Assembly (NCBI GenBank): GCA_964580435.1
Contig: CAZOKP010000018.1
Span: forward strand, 1 to 36,961
Direction: 5' to 3'
Source: CAZKEW01 sp964580435
GTDB taxonomy: Bacteria; Acidobacteriota; Aminicenantia; Aminicenantales; UBA8522
DNA length: 36,961 nt
Positions 1-7,227 of this stretch are shown piece after piece. The notes under the pieces were generated by a model that did no database searches, had not been told where the DNA came from, and saw only the letters and a program-made list of their open reading frames with translations. Both the position numbers and the translations under genes were made by a program. Positions within the stretch are counted from its first letter, which is position 1, and every line of letters begins with the position of its first letter.

Positions 1-80
1 CGGAGCGGGGAGCTGAGCCCTTTCAAAGCCCGTATCCAATCATCACAGAAAAAGAGATGCGATCCTCACGGCGCGTTTTG

Positions 81-109
81 TTGACGCTTGCCTGAATTCG
101 TGATAATTT
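81..109 (+). promoter_or_regulatory. Sigma-70-type promoter for the membrane phosphodiesterase-like gene
   Basis: A -35 box TTGACG (81-86), a 17-base spacer and a -10 box TAATTT (104-109) precede the ATG at 129 by about 20 bases. The predicted RNA start near 116 leaves a leader of roughly 13 bases with a weak GAAG ribosome-binding site. This is read by eye; no start-site data exist. Confidence 0.5.
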
Positions 110-128
110 TAAAATTTGTTGAAGTGAA

Positions 129-1778
129 ATGAAATTTTTGAGGGTCCTGGCCAACGGTCTAATCAGCGGGCTGTTTTTCGCCTGCCTCCTTTCTCTTCTC
201 TTCGCCGACCTCAATGTCAGCCAGAAAATCACCCTCTCTTTTCTCGGGGAATTGAGTCTCTATCTGGCACTGTTCTACGGACTGCTCGTCAGCCTTCTCT
301 GCGTCACCGGCTTTTTTATCATCCAGTTTTTAATTGGTAAAAAGGCCCGAATTGCCGTTCCTTCACCTTCGTTTCTTTCCTTAAGCCTGGGCTTTCTCAT
401 TCTCCTCTTTCTCCTGATCTTCAGGGTCAATTATGGCTATTTTTCTTCCTTCTTCGATGCCCGGCTGAGGATTCTTCTCAAGACCCAGATGTGGACTCTT
501 CTTGTTATCGCCCTCCTGGGGCTGGCGGCTTTCGTATGCTTTCACCGCATCAAGAGAAGGCCTCTTTTTTTCTGGGGATATTTCGTTCTTCTGGCCCTGG
601 GCCTGGTCTTTACCTTTTCCGAGAGATGGCGCTATCCTCTGCCACAGCCGGCGGCGAGGCTGTCCTCCCTTCTCGGGAAGAGGGTTGAGAAGAGGATAAC
701 GATCATCGGCCTAGAAGGGTTGGACTTCAATCTCATGATTCCTCTCATCTCTGAGGCCAAACTGCCCAATTTCTCCTGGCTGATCAACAACGGAAGCTCG
801 GGAAGGCTGGTCAATTTCTCGCCCAATGAGCCGATCACACTCAGCGCCTCTTTCAATACGGGAAAATTCCCATCCAAGCATCGGCAGCTTTCTCTTTCCC
901 GGTACCGGGTGGGAAAAATGAAGGAAGAGATGGAAGTCGTCCCCCGCTTCATCCTCTTCAAACAGCTGGCCCGGATCGGGTTCTTGAAGATCTCACCTTT
1001 CCAGCCTGTCTCTCGGGCCAGGGATATCTGGCAGATTTTCGACGGGAACAGGATCGCCTTTATTAAAAGGGATTGGCCTTACGGCTTGGAGAACCCCCGC
1101 CCCAGCCAAAGAGCGGAGAAGCTCCTGGCCAACCTCTTTGATCGTCCCGCCCTTTCAAACGATACTTATTTCTCGTTGGTTAAGAATGCCCTTTTTCGGG
1201 ATTCTCATTACGAAGAGCTTGCGGCTGACGAAAAGAACCAGCGCCAGTCCCAAATTTTCTCTCTTTTGCTGGACGGGCTCAGCACGGTCGAGACCTATTT
1301 TTATAAGTACAGCTTTCCCCAACAGTTCGGCAGTATCGACCAAGAAAGCCTCGACAAGTATAGCCCCGTCATCAAGAATTATTATGAATTCTATGATGAG
1401 CTTATTGGCAAGTATCTCACAGGATTAAAGGGGGATGAACTCCTGGTCGTTTACTCTCCGCATGGGATCGAGCCTCTTCCCCTTTGGAAAAGATTTATTG
1501 AGAGGCTCTTGGGCAATCCTCATGTTTCAGCCTATCATGAATTTGCTCCGGACGGAGTGGTCTTCTTCTATGGGAAAGGCATTGTGCGCGGGCAGAACAT
1601 GGAGGCGATGCAGATTGTGGACGTGGCCCCCACCCTGCTTTATTACCTCGGGCTTCCTGTGGGCAGGGATATGGACGGAATCGTCAGGAGCTCTCTTTTC
1701 GTCGGGGAATTCATCGCCGAGAATCCGATCATTTACATTCCCTCTTATGAGGAATTCCAGATTCTCCCGCCCCGATAA
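129..1778 (+). CDS. Membrane-anchored alkaline-phosphatase-superfamily protein, probably catalytically degenerate
   Basis: The 549-residue protein has five hydrophobic segments in its first ~165 residues (about 7-26, 42-68, 81-98, 121-138, 145-163). A type I phosphodiesterase/nucleotide pyrophosphatase-like domain of the alkaline phosphatase superfamily follows, beginning at IIGLEG (192-197). Family signatures are recognisable but several metal-binding positions are changed. The usual GLDG is GLEG (E196), the SDHG motif is SPHG (P444), and the D-x3-H pair in the middle of the domain aligns with S-x3-E (STVE). The histidine near the C-terminus (in SAYHEF) is kept. A binuclear zinc centre is therefore unlikely, and a binding or scaffold role, or an altered activity, is more probable. 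Its 3' end faces lepB eight bases away. An intact relative is encoded at 27810-29183. The superfamily is clear; the function is not known. Confidence 0.7.
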   Translation: MKFLRVLANGLISGLFFACLLSLLFADLNVSQKITLSFLGELSLYLALFYGLLVSLLCVTGFFIIQFLIGKKARIAVPSPSFLSLSLGFLILLFLLIFRVNYGYFSSFFDARLRILLKTQMWTLLVIALLGLAAFVCFHRIKRRPLFFWGYFVLLALGLVFTFSERWRYPLPQPAARLSSLLGKRVEKRITIIGLEGLDFNLMIPLISEAKLPNFSWLINNGSSGRLVNFSPNEPITLSASFNTGKFPSKHRQLSLSRYRVGKMKEEMEVVPRFILFKQLARIGFLKISPFQPVSRARDIWQIFDGNRIAFIKRDWPYGLENPRPSQRAEKLLANLFDRPALSNDTYFSLVKNALFRDSHYEELAADEKNQRQSQIFSLLLDGLSTVETYFYKYSFPQQFGSIDQESLDKYSPVIKNYYEFYDELIGKYLTGLKGDELLVVYSPHGIEPLPLWKRFIERLLGNPHVSAYHEFAPDGVVFFYGKGIVRGQNMEAMQIVDVAPTLLYYLGLPVGRDMDGIVRSSLFVGEFIAENPIIYIPSYEEFQILPPR

Positions 1779-1786
1779 CGCGGCGA

Positions 1787-2488
1787 TCAGTGGACGACCC
1801 GGATCATCCGGTTCCAGCGGGCCTTGGGAATGAAGCTGACAATTTTTTTCAGCCTCTCGCTGAGGCTTGTTTTCAGATAGGCGTCTCTCTCGGCCTGATA
1901 GGAAAAATAGATGAGCCAGGGCTTTCCCTTGACGTAACTCATGGGCAGGAAGCTCCAATAGCGGCTGTCCAGGCTGTTGTCGCGGTTATCGCCCATAACG
2001 AAACAGTGGCCGGGAGGAACGACGACCGGACCGAAGTTATCCCTGATCGTGTCATCATAGCGGTAGTATCCGTTCTTGGAAAGAACTTGGCTATCGTTAT
2101 GGACCTTGTAGCTTTCCGAAATGGGCTGGTCGTTGACGTACACCTGTTTGTCTTTGATCTCGATCTTCTCCCCTTCCAGGGCGATGATCCGCTTGACAAA
2201 ATCATTGGTCAGTTTCTTCGGATATTTGAACACAACAATGTCCTTCCGCCGGATATCCCGGCGCGGAAGGATGGCTTTCTCAAGAGAGAATTGAGGGTTG
2301 GAATAGACGAGCTTGTTGACGAGGAGAAAATCGCCGATGAGGAGGGTCGGCTCCATCGATCCCGTGGGAATCTGAAAGGCTTGGACGATAAAGGTCATGA
2401 CAAAAAAAACAAAAACGGCTGTCTCGGCGATCAGCTCAAAATATTCGCGGACGAGGCTCTGGTCGCGCGGCTTCTTCTCTTTTTTCAT
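1787..2488 (-). CDS. lepB: Signal peptidase I
   Basis: This is a serine-lysine membrane peptidase that removes signal peptides from Sec- and Tat-exported proteins at the outer face of the inner membrane. The 233-residue protein has one N-terminal membrane segment (about 20-40). The catalytic serine motif is GSMEPTL (S44), the general-base lysine lies in DFVKRII (K99), and box E GDNRDNSLDSR starts at residue 166. The ATG at 2488 is supported by an AGGTGA ribosome-binding site six bases upstream on the minus strand. Length and motif order are normal for the family. The gene is monocistronic, converges on the upstream phosphodiesterase-like gene, and has its own promoter. Confidence 0.95.
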   Translation of the reverse strand: MKKEKKPRDQSLVREYFELIAETAVFVFFVMTFIVQAFQIPTGSMEPTLLIGDFLLVNKLVYSNPQFSLEKAILPRRDIRRKDIVVFKYPKKLTNDFVKRIIALEGEKIEIKDKQVYVNDQPISESYKVHNDSQVLSKNGYYRYDDTIRDNFGPVVVPPGHCFVMGDNRDNSLDSRYWSFLPMSYVKGKPWLIYFSYQAERDAYLKTSLSERLKKIVSFIPKARWNRMIRVVH

Positions 2489-2511
2489 AGGTCACCTTAA
2501 ATGAAATATCT

Positions 2512-2540
2512 AATATAGCCAAAAAACGAATTTTCAGCAA
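2512..2540 (-). promoter_or_regulatory. Sigma-70-type promoter of lepB
   Basis: On the minus strand the -35 box TTGCTG (2540-2535) and the -10 box TATATT (2517-2512) are separated by 17 bases. The predicted start near 2505 gives a leader of about 17 bases containing the AGGTGA site of lepB. Confidence 0.5.
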
Positions 2541-2588
2541 GCCCATTCCTGTGTGACAGTAAGCATTATTATGGGCGTAATTAAAAGG

Positions 2589-2832
2589 GGGCTTGGAGAA
2601 GGGTTTCGCTCCCCGCTCCGATCGGCGGCTTGAGAGCCTGTCTTCCTCGGCTCCTCCGCGCCAAGGCTCCAGGTTTGATCTATTTTATTTTGGAGACAAA
2701 AGATTTGCCTCCAAAATCATAGCGGAAACCCATCCTCGGAGCCTTTGCCCGAAGGAGGCCTACGGCTGCCCTCGTTAGACAGGCTCTCAGGCTGATCTCC
2801 GCTCATGGTCGCTGCAGCCCTTCTCCAAGCCC
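2589..2832. repeat. Nested foldback (inverted-repeat) element
   Basis: Four pairs of arms face each other in the same order. They are a 15-base perfect outer arm (2589-2603 with 2818-2832), a 13-base perfect arm TGAGAGCCTGTCT (2631-2643 with 2777-2789), AAGGCTCC (2663-2670 with 2738-2745) and a 14-base inner arm with one mismatch (2687-2700 with 2704-2717). The whole segment can fold into one long interrupted hairpin. This is typical of a miniature foldback mobile element or a structured RNA. No coding capacity is apparent. No second copy was seen in this window. Confidence 0.75.
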
Positions 2833-2914
2833 TTATTTCTCGCAACTAGAGAGACTTCATTTTCTTGGGCGAGGAGTGTGGAGCTAGTAGGCAAAATGAA
2901 AGACGAGTATTGAG

Positions 2915-3018
2915 GCGCGGGTGGCACGGCGTCAGTCCCCGCAACGCCCGAGCGAATGGTGGTGGGTGGGGGGGTCTTCAGCGAGGGCGGAGGGGACGCG
3001 CCGTGACAGGACCCGCGC
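2915..3018. repeat. Dispersed palindromic repeat, copy 1 (short form, 104 bases)
   Basis: The ends are an exact 8-base inverted pair, GCGCGGGT (2915-2922) and ACCCGCGC (3011-3018). Inside, CACGGCG pairs with CGCCGTG. The sequence is close to that of copy 3 at 16858-16962 throughout, including the segments GTCCCCGCAACGCCC and CCGTGACAGG. A G-rich run (2958-2974, with GGG blocks) occupies the centre. The element is intergenic and non-coding. Confidence 0.85.
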
Positions 3019-3064
3019 TGGACTGGGAGCGAACTTAACTGCCTATGAGACCACCATTACGAGC

Positions 3065-3093
3065 TTGACAGATTTGCGGAATCGGGTTTTACT
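3065..3093 (+). promoter_or_regulatory. Promoter of ychF, predicted to give a leaderless mRNA
   Basis: A consensus -35 box TTGACA (3065-3070), a 17-base spacer and a -10 box TTTACT (3088-3093) end just six bases before the ychF ATG at 3100. The usual start distance puts the first transcribed base at or within a base of the ATG. No ribosome-binding site precedes the ATG. Confidence 0.5.
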
Positions 3094-3099
3094 TAACTC

Positions 3100-4173
3100 A
3101 TGAACCTCACCCTGTTCGGCTACCCAAAAACAGGCAAGACGACCTTTTTTAACCTGCTGACGGGGGCCAAGATCGAGGTGAAGTCCTACGAGGACGGAAA
3201 AAAAGAAGCCAATCAAAGGACCTGCTTCATCCCCGACAACCGGCTGGACCGGCTGGCCGCTCTTTATCCCGAAAAAAAGAAGATCACGGCCACGTTCGAG
3301 CTTGTCGACCTGGCGGGCGTCTCTTACGGAGAGGTCAAGAACAGCGTCTATCTCAGCGTTCTTCGTAAGGCGGACGCTCTCATCCATGTCGTTAGAGGAT
3401 TCGAAGACCCGCAGATCCCTCATCCCAGGGGAAAAATCAGCCCCGGGGATGATATTTCATTCATGGAAGAGGAACTGATCCTGACCGATTTGATCTCGGT
3501 GACGGCCAGGCTGGAGAAATTGGAGAAAGACCTCAAGAAAGCAAAGGACCCGGAGGGAGAAAAGGAAAAAGACCTGCTGAGCCTGTTCCGCTCCAGCCTC
3601 GAAGGCGGAAAACCTATCCGCGAGCTCCACTTTGCGCCCGCCGAAGAAAAGCTCATCCGGAGCTTTGCCTTCCTTAGCCAGAAACCGCTCCTGCACACGG
3701 TCAATGTCGATGAGGCGGACATCCCCACCGTCGAGAATCCCGAAAAAATCTATCCCGCTAAAAAGCCGGGCACAGCGGTCATGGCCTTTTGCGGAAGAAT
3801 AGAGGCCGAGATCGGCGAGCTCGGAAATGAAGAAAAGGATGTCTTTCTCAGCGAATACGGCCTCAAAGAGCTCAGTCCCGGGAGATTCTTCAGGACGATC
3901 CCGGCTCTCCTCGGGACAATTTCATTTTTCACGATAGGCAAGAACGAAGTCAGGGCCTGGACAGTCCCGCAGGAATCCAGCGCCGGGCAGGCGGCCGGAG
4001 CCATCCATTCCGACATCGAAAGAGGGTTCATCCGGGCCGAGGTCATTGCTTGGGACAAGCTCCTGGAATACGGCTCGCTGCAATCAGCCAAGGACAAGGG
4101 CGCCATCCGCCTCGAAGGAAAAGATTATACTGTCCTGGACGGAGACGTCATCTACTTCCGGTTCGGTTCATGA
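3100..4173 (+). CDS. ychF: YchF/OLA1-type P-loop NTPase with TGS domain
   Basis: YchF proteins are ribosome-associated, ATP-preferring members of the Obg GTPase group with a role in translation and stress response. The 357-residue protein has a P-loop GYPKTGKT (7-14), a switch motif DLAG, the family's HVVRGFED segment and NVDE in place of the usual NKxD specificity motif. This last substitution is the hallmark of the ATP-using branch. The C-terminal TGS-like domain reads VRAWTVP through the final VIYFRFGS. The start at 3100 follows a promoter directly and has no ribosome-binding site. The stop overlaps the tgt start as ATGA. It is the first gene of the ychF-tgt-yajC-secD-secF cluster. Confidence 0.9.
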   Translation: MNLTLFGYPKTGKTTFFNLLTGAKIEVKSYEDGKKEANQRTCFIPDNRLDRLAALYPEKKKITATFELVDLAGVSYGEVKNSVYLSVLRKADALIHVVRGFEDPQIPHPRGKISPGDDISFMEEELILTDLISVTARLEKLEKDLKKAKDPEGEKEKDLLSLFRSSLEGGKPIRELHFAPAEEKLIRSFAFLSQKPLLHTVNVDEADIPTVENPEKIYPAKKPGTAVMAFCGRIEAEIGELGNEEKDVFLSEYGLKELSPGRFFRTIPALLGTISFFTIGKNEVRAWTVPQESSAGQAAGAIHSDIERGFIRAEVIAWDKLLEYGSLQSAKDKGAIRLEGKDYTVLDGDVIYFRFGS

Positions 4174-5294
4174 AAAAGAGCTTTCTGGTTACCTCAGAAG
4201 ATCTTTCCTCTTCGGCCAGGACAGGAAAAATTCAGACGCCGCACGGTGTCATTGAAACTCCGGCCTTTGCTCCCGTCGCCAGCCAGGGGACAGTCAAAGC
4301 GTTGCTGCACAGCCAGGTTGAGAGCCTGGGCGCGCGGGTCATCCTGGTCAATTCCTATCACCTTTATCTCCGGCCAGGTCTCGATACAATCGCCAAGGCC
4401 GGCGGCGTCCATTCGTTTATTTCCTGGCCCGGGCCGATCATCTCCGATAGCGGAGGGTTCCAGATTTACAGCCTTTCTCCTCTTGTCAAAGTCACCACCG
4501 AAGGCGTCAGATTCTCCTCTCATCTTGACGGGACCAAGATTTTCCTCCGGCCCGAGGATGTGGTGGATATTCAGAAAACGCTGGGAACGGATATCATGAT
4601 GGCCCTCGACTATTTCCTTCCTTTTCCTTCCACGAAACCCAAAATAAAAGAGGCGGTCAAGATGACCTCACTGTGGGCCCGGCGCTCCCTGGAACATTTC
4701 GCCGAACAGCCGACTGCTCAGCTTTTGTGGGGCATCAGCCAGGGAAGCGTGTTCTGGGAATTGCGCCGCGAGAGCATCGAGGACTTGCTCGAGATCGGTT
4801 TTGACGGTTACGCCTTGGGCGGGCTGGGAATCGGAGAGCCGAAATCAGAGCTCCTGGAGACGCTGGAAAGAGCCGACGCTCTCCTCCCCAAAAATAAGCC
4901 CCGCTATCTCATGGGGATAGGTTATATCGAGGACATTCTCGTTGCCGTTGAAAAGGGGGTTGATTTTTTTGACTGCGTCCTCCCCACGAGAAATGCCCGC
5001 AGCGGAACTCTCTTCACGACCCGCGGGAAGATCGTCATCAAGAACAAAAAATACGCCCAAGACCGAAGGCCGGTCGATGGAAGCTGCGGCTGCTATACCT
5101 GTCAGAAGTTCTCCCGTTCCTACCTGCGGCATCTGTATGAGAGAGAGGAGATCACTTCAGCCGTCCTCAATACGATCCATAATCTCTATTTTTATCTTGA
5201 CATCTTCCAAAAAATTAGGCAATCTATTCAATCAAATTCTTATAAAGAATTTAAGGCTCTTCTCGAAAGCCAGATAAAGGAAGACGAACAATGA
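4170..5294 (+). CDS. tgt: tRNA-guanine transglycosylase (queuosine pathway)
   Basis: Tgt exchanges G34 of GUN-anticodon tRNAs for a queuine precursor base. The 374-residue protein begins at the ATG overlapping the ychF stop (ATGA). A frame extension further upstream lies inside ychF and is rejected. Visible motifs are DSGGFQ with catalytic D93, DCVLPTRNAR with nucleophile D268, and the zinc ligands C306, C308, C311 and H337 with canonical spacing. The base-binding pocket is unusual. The segment normally read as DEC is DYF (147-149), VQGG is SQGS (190-193), and GGLAVGE is GGLGIGE (217-223). The catalytic set is intact, so the enzyme should be active, but its base preference may differ from the preQ1-specific bacterial norm. 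It overlaps yajC by four bases, the common tgt-yajC-secDF arrangement. Confidence 0.93.
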   Translation: MKKSFLVTSEDLSSSARTGKIQTPHGVIETPAFAPVASQGTVKALLHSQVESLGARVILVNSYHLYLRPGLDTIAKAGGVHSFISWPGPIISDSGGFQIYSLSPLVKVTTEGVRFSSHLDGTKIFLRPEDVVDIQKTLGTDIMMALDYFLPFPSTKPKIKEAVKMTSLWARRSLEHFAEQPTAQLLWGISQGSVFWELRRESIEDLLEIGFDGYALGGLGIGEPKSELLETLERADALLPKNKPRYLMGIGYIEDILVAVEKGVDFFDCVLPTRNARSGTLFTTRGKIVIKNKKYAQDRRPVDGSCGCYTCQKFSRSYLRHLYEREEITSAVLNTIHNLYFYLDIFQKIRQSIQSNSYKEFKALLESQIKEDEQ

Positions 5295-5629
5295 TTTTTG
5301 CAGGATTGCTTATGTCACTCCAGGGAACTCCGCCGGCGCGGCCTCAGGGCGCGAGCCTGTTTACCGCCCTGGTTCCCTTCATCCTTGTCTTTGTTATTTT
5401 CTACCTTCTGATCGTCATGCCGCAGCGAAAGAAACAGAAAAAACACATGACCATGGTCGAGCAACTCAAACCGGGAGACAGGATCGTCACTTCGGGCGGA
5501 ATATTCGGGACGGTCATGGGAGTGCAGCAAGACCGGATCGAACTCAAAGTGGCCGCCAACGTCAAAATCGACATCACCAAGAGCGCGGTGGCCCAGATTT
5601 TAGGGCCGCAGCAGCAGAAAGTAGAATAG
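5291..5629 (+). CDS. yajC: Preprotein translocase subunit YajC
   Basis: YajC is a small inner-membrane partner of SecDF-YidC. The 112-residue protein has one membrane helix (about 27-43) followed by MPQRKKQKKH, then a cytoplasmic domain with LKPGDRIVTSGGIFGTV, which is the family signature. The start ATG overlaps the tgt stop (ATGA), and secD begins 55 bases after its stop. A stretch of about 15 residues before the helix is slightly longer than in many homologues. Confidence 0.93.
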   Translation: MIFAGLLMSLQGTPPARPQGASLFTALVPFILVFVIFYLLIVMPQRKKQKKHMTMVEQLKPGDRIVTSGGIFGTVMGVQQDRIELKVAANVKIDITKSAVAQILGPQQQKVE

Positions 5630-5684
5630 ATTACGGCCCGCTTCTTCTGTTCAGCCTGGATGATGTAATGGAAATAAACCTAAG

Positions 5685-7226
5685 ATGAAAAAAGGATTGC
5701 GCTGGAAAATTCTCCTTGTCTTGGCCGTATTCGGCATCTCCGTTTTCCTGGCCATCCCCCCCAAAAAGAAGATCAAACTGGGGCTCGACCTCAAGGGAGG
5801 AATCCATCTTGTTCTCCAAGTGGTCACGGAAGACGCCATCAACGTGGAGACGGACCTGGAAATCGGCCGTTTCCAGGAGCTCTTCAAGAAAAACAATTTA
5901 ACCTTCCAAACGGCCATCAAAGACAGGCCCGGCCGGTTCACCATCCAAGGGGTTAATCCGGACCAGGAAGGCAAGACCAGAGATCTTGTGGACCAATACG
6001 CTCAGGCCTGGGACTACGCCTTTGTCGGCGATAAAGTCACGTTTTCCATGAGACAGCCGGCCGTTCTGGCCCTTAGGGACCAGGCCGTCAATCAGACTCT
6101 CGAGACCATCCGCAACAGAATCGACCAGTTTGGCGTGGCCGAGCCGATCATCCAGAGACAGGGTGAGGATCGGGTTCTGGTGGAACTTCCGGGGGTCGAA
6201 GACCCGGACCGGGTGAAAAACCTGATCAAAGTGACGGCCATACTGGAATGGAAGCTCGTCAAGGCAGGGCCTGCGCCAGACGAGGCCACTCTTCTTCAGC
6301 CCTATGGCGGCGTAGTGCCTCAAGACATGGAGGTCGTCAAAGGAGACCCCAAGCGAGGCCAGGCCGGATTCTCTTTGGTGGATAAAGTGGCCACGATCAC
6401 GGGAAAGGATTTGAGAAGCGTCCGGCGCTCCGTCGACGAATGGAACAACCCGGCTGTGTCCTTTACCTTGAATGCGGATGGAGGCCGAAGGTTTGAGAAG
6501 GTCACGGCCGAAAATATCGGCAAGCCTCTGGCGATCATTCTTGACGGCAAGATTCAGTCCGCTCCGACCATCAATACTCGAATCCCCGCCGAAACCGGCG
6601 GAATTATCCAGGGCCGGTTCACTATAGAAGAAGCCGAGGATCTCGTGGTCATTCTCAAGGCCGGAGCGCTCCCGGCGGGCATAAAATACCTGGAAGAACG
6701 AACCGTCGGCCCGGCCCTCGGGTCGGATTCCGTCCGGCAAGGCCTCATTGCCGGGTTAGTGGCGATCTTATCTGTTATGTCTTTTATGATCATTTACTAC
6801 AGGTTTTCCGGCCTGAACGCTATTGTTGCTCTTGTCTTTAACATCATTATTTTATTCGGAGCTCTGGGCTATTTTCGAGCCACCCTCACTCTTCCGGGAA
6901 TCGCCGGCATCATCCTGGGCATCGGGATGGCCGTTGACGCCAATGTCCTTATTTTCGAGCGCATCAAGGAAGAGCAGGCCCTCGGAAAAGGCGTCTTGAG
7001 TTCGGTCTCTCTGGGGTTTTCTCGCGCTTTCAGCGCCATCTTCGATTCCAACCTGACAACCGTTATTTCCGCTATCTTTCTCTTTCAATTCGGCACGGGC
7101 CCGATCAAAGGGTACGCCATCACTCTGATCATCAGCTTGGTGGCGAACTTGTTCACGGCTGTCTTCGTTTCCCATTTGATCTTTGATGTCGCCGTCAAAA
7201 AGACTGCGAAAAAGCTGAGCATCTAA
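5685..7226 (+). CDS. secD: Protein translocase subunit SecD
   Basis: SecD works with SecF to pull exported proteins out of SecYEG using the proton gradient. The 513-residue protein has an N-terminal membrane helix (about 9-24) and the LGLDLKGG motif (32-39). A large periplasmic region includes IRNRIDQFGV and LVELPGV, then the head-associated segment ILDGKIQSAP. Five C-terminal helices follow TVGPALG and contain GMAVDANVLIFERIKEE, the proton-relay region. Length is normal for a separate SecD. The ribosome-binding site before ATG 5685 is weak. secF follows after a single base. Confidence 0.95.
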   Translation: MKKGLRWKILLVLAVFGISVFLAIPPKKKIKLGLDLKGGIHLVLQVVTEDAINVETDLEIGRFQELFKKNNLTFQTAIKDRPGRFTIQGVNPDQEGKTRDLVDQYAQAWDYAFVGDKVTFSMRQPAVLALRDQAVNQTLETIRNRIDQFGVAEPIIQRQGEDRVLVELPGVEDPDRVKNLIKVTAILEWKLVKAGPAPDEATLLQPYGGVVPQDMEVVKGDPKRGQAGFSLVDKVATITGKDLRSVRRSVDEWNNPAVSFTLNADGGRRFEKVTAENIGKPLAIILDGKIQSAPTINTRIPAETGGIIQGRFTIEEAEDLVVILKAGALPAGIKYLEERTVGPALGSDSVRQGLIAGLVAILSVMSFMIIYYRFSGLNAIVALVFNIIILFGALGYFRATLTLPGIAGIILGIGMAVDANVLIFERIKEEQALGKGVLSSVSLGFSRAFSAIFDSNLTTVISAIFLFQFGTGPIKGYAITLIISLVANLFTAVFVSHLIFDVAVKKTAKKLSI

Positions 7227-7227
7227 C

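Larger units (their letters stand above)
2489..3099. other. 611-base intergenic region with a promoter, a foldback element and a dispersed repeat
   Basis: No credible protein gene lies between lepB and ychF. From left to right the region holds the lepB promoter (2512-2540), a 244-base nested inverted repeat (2589-2832), a 104-base copy of the dispersed palindromic repeat (2915-3018) and the ychF promoter (3065-3093). Bases 2833-2914 show nothing recognisable. Short open frames across the repeats (2593-2778, 2921-3103) have repeat-derived composition and no ribosome-binding site. Confidence 0.8.

Noticed and set aside
1790..2500. Open frame of 236 codons on the plus strand opposite lepB
   Set aside because: It is a mirror of lepB in the antisense frame with no recognisable domain or ribosome-binding site; lepB has all its catalytic motifs.
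2593..3103. Two short plus-strand frames (2593-2778 and 2921-3103)
   Set aside because: They fall inside the foldback element and repeat copy 1, have no ribosome-binding site and no protein-like composition.
4050..4169. 40-codon N-terminal extension of Tgt
   Set aside because: It overlaps the conserved ychF TGS domain; the ATGA overlap at 4170 gives a Tgt of normal length with the correct N-terminus.
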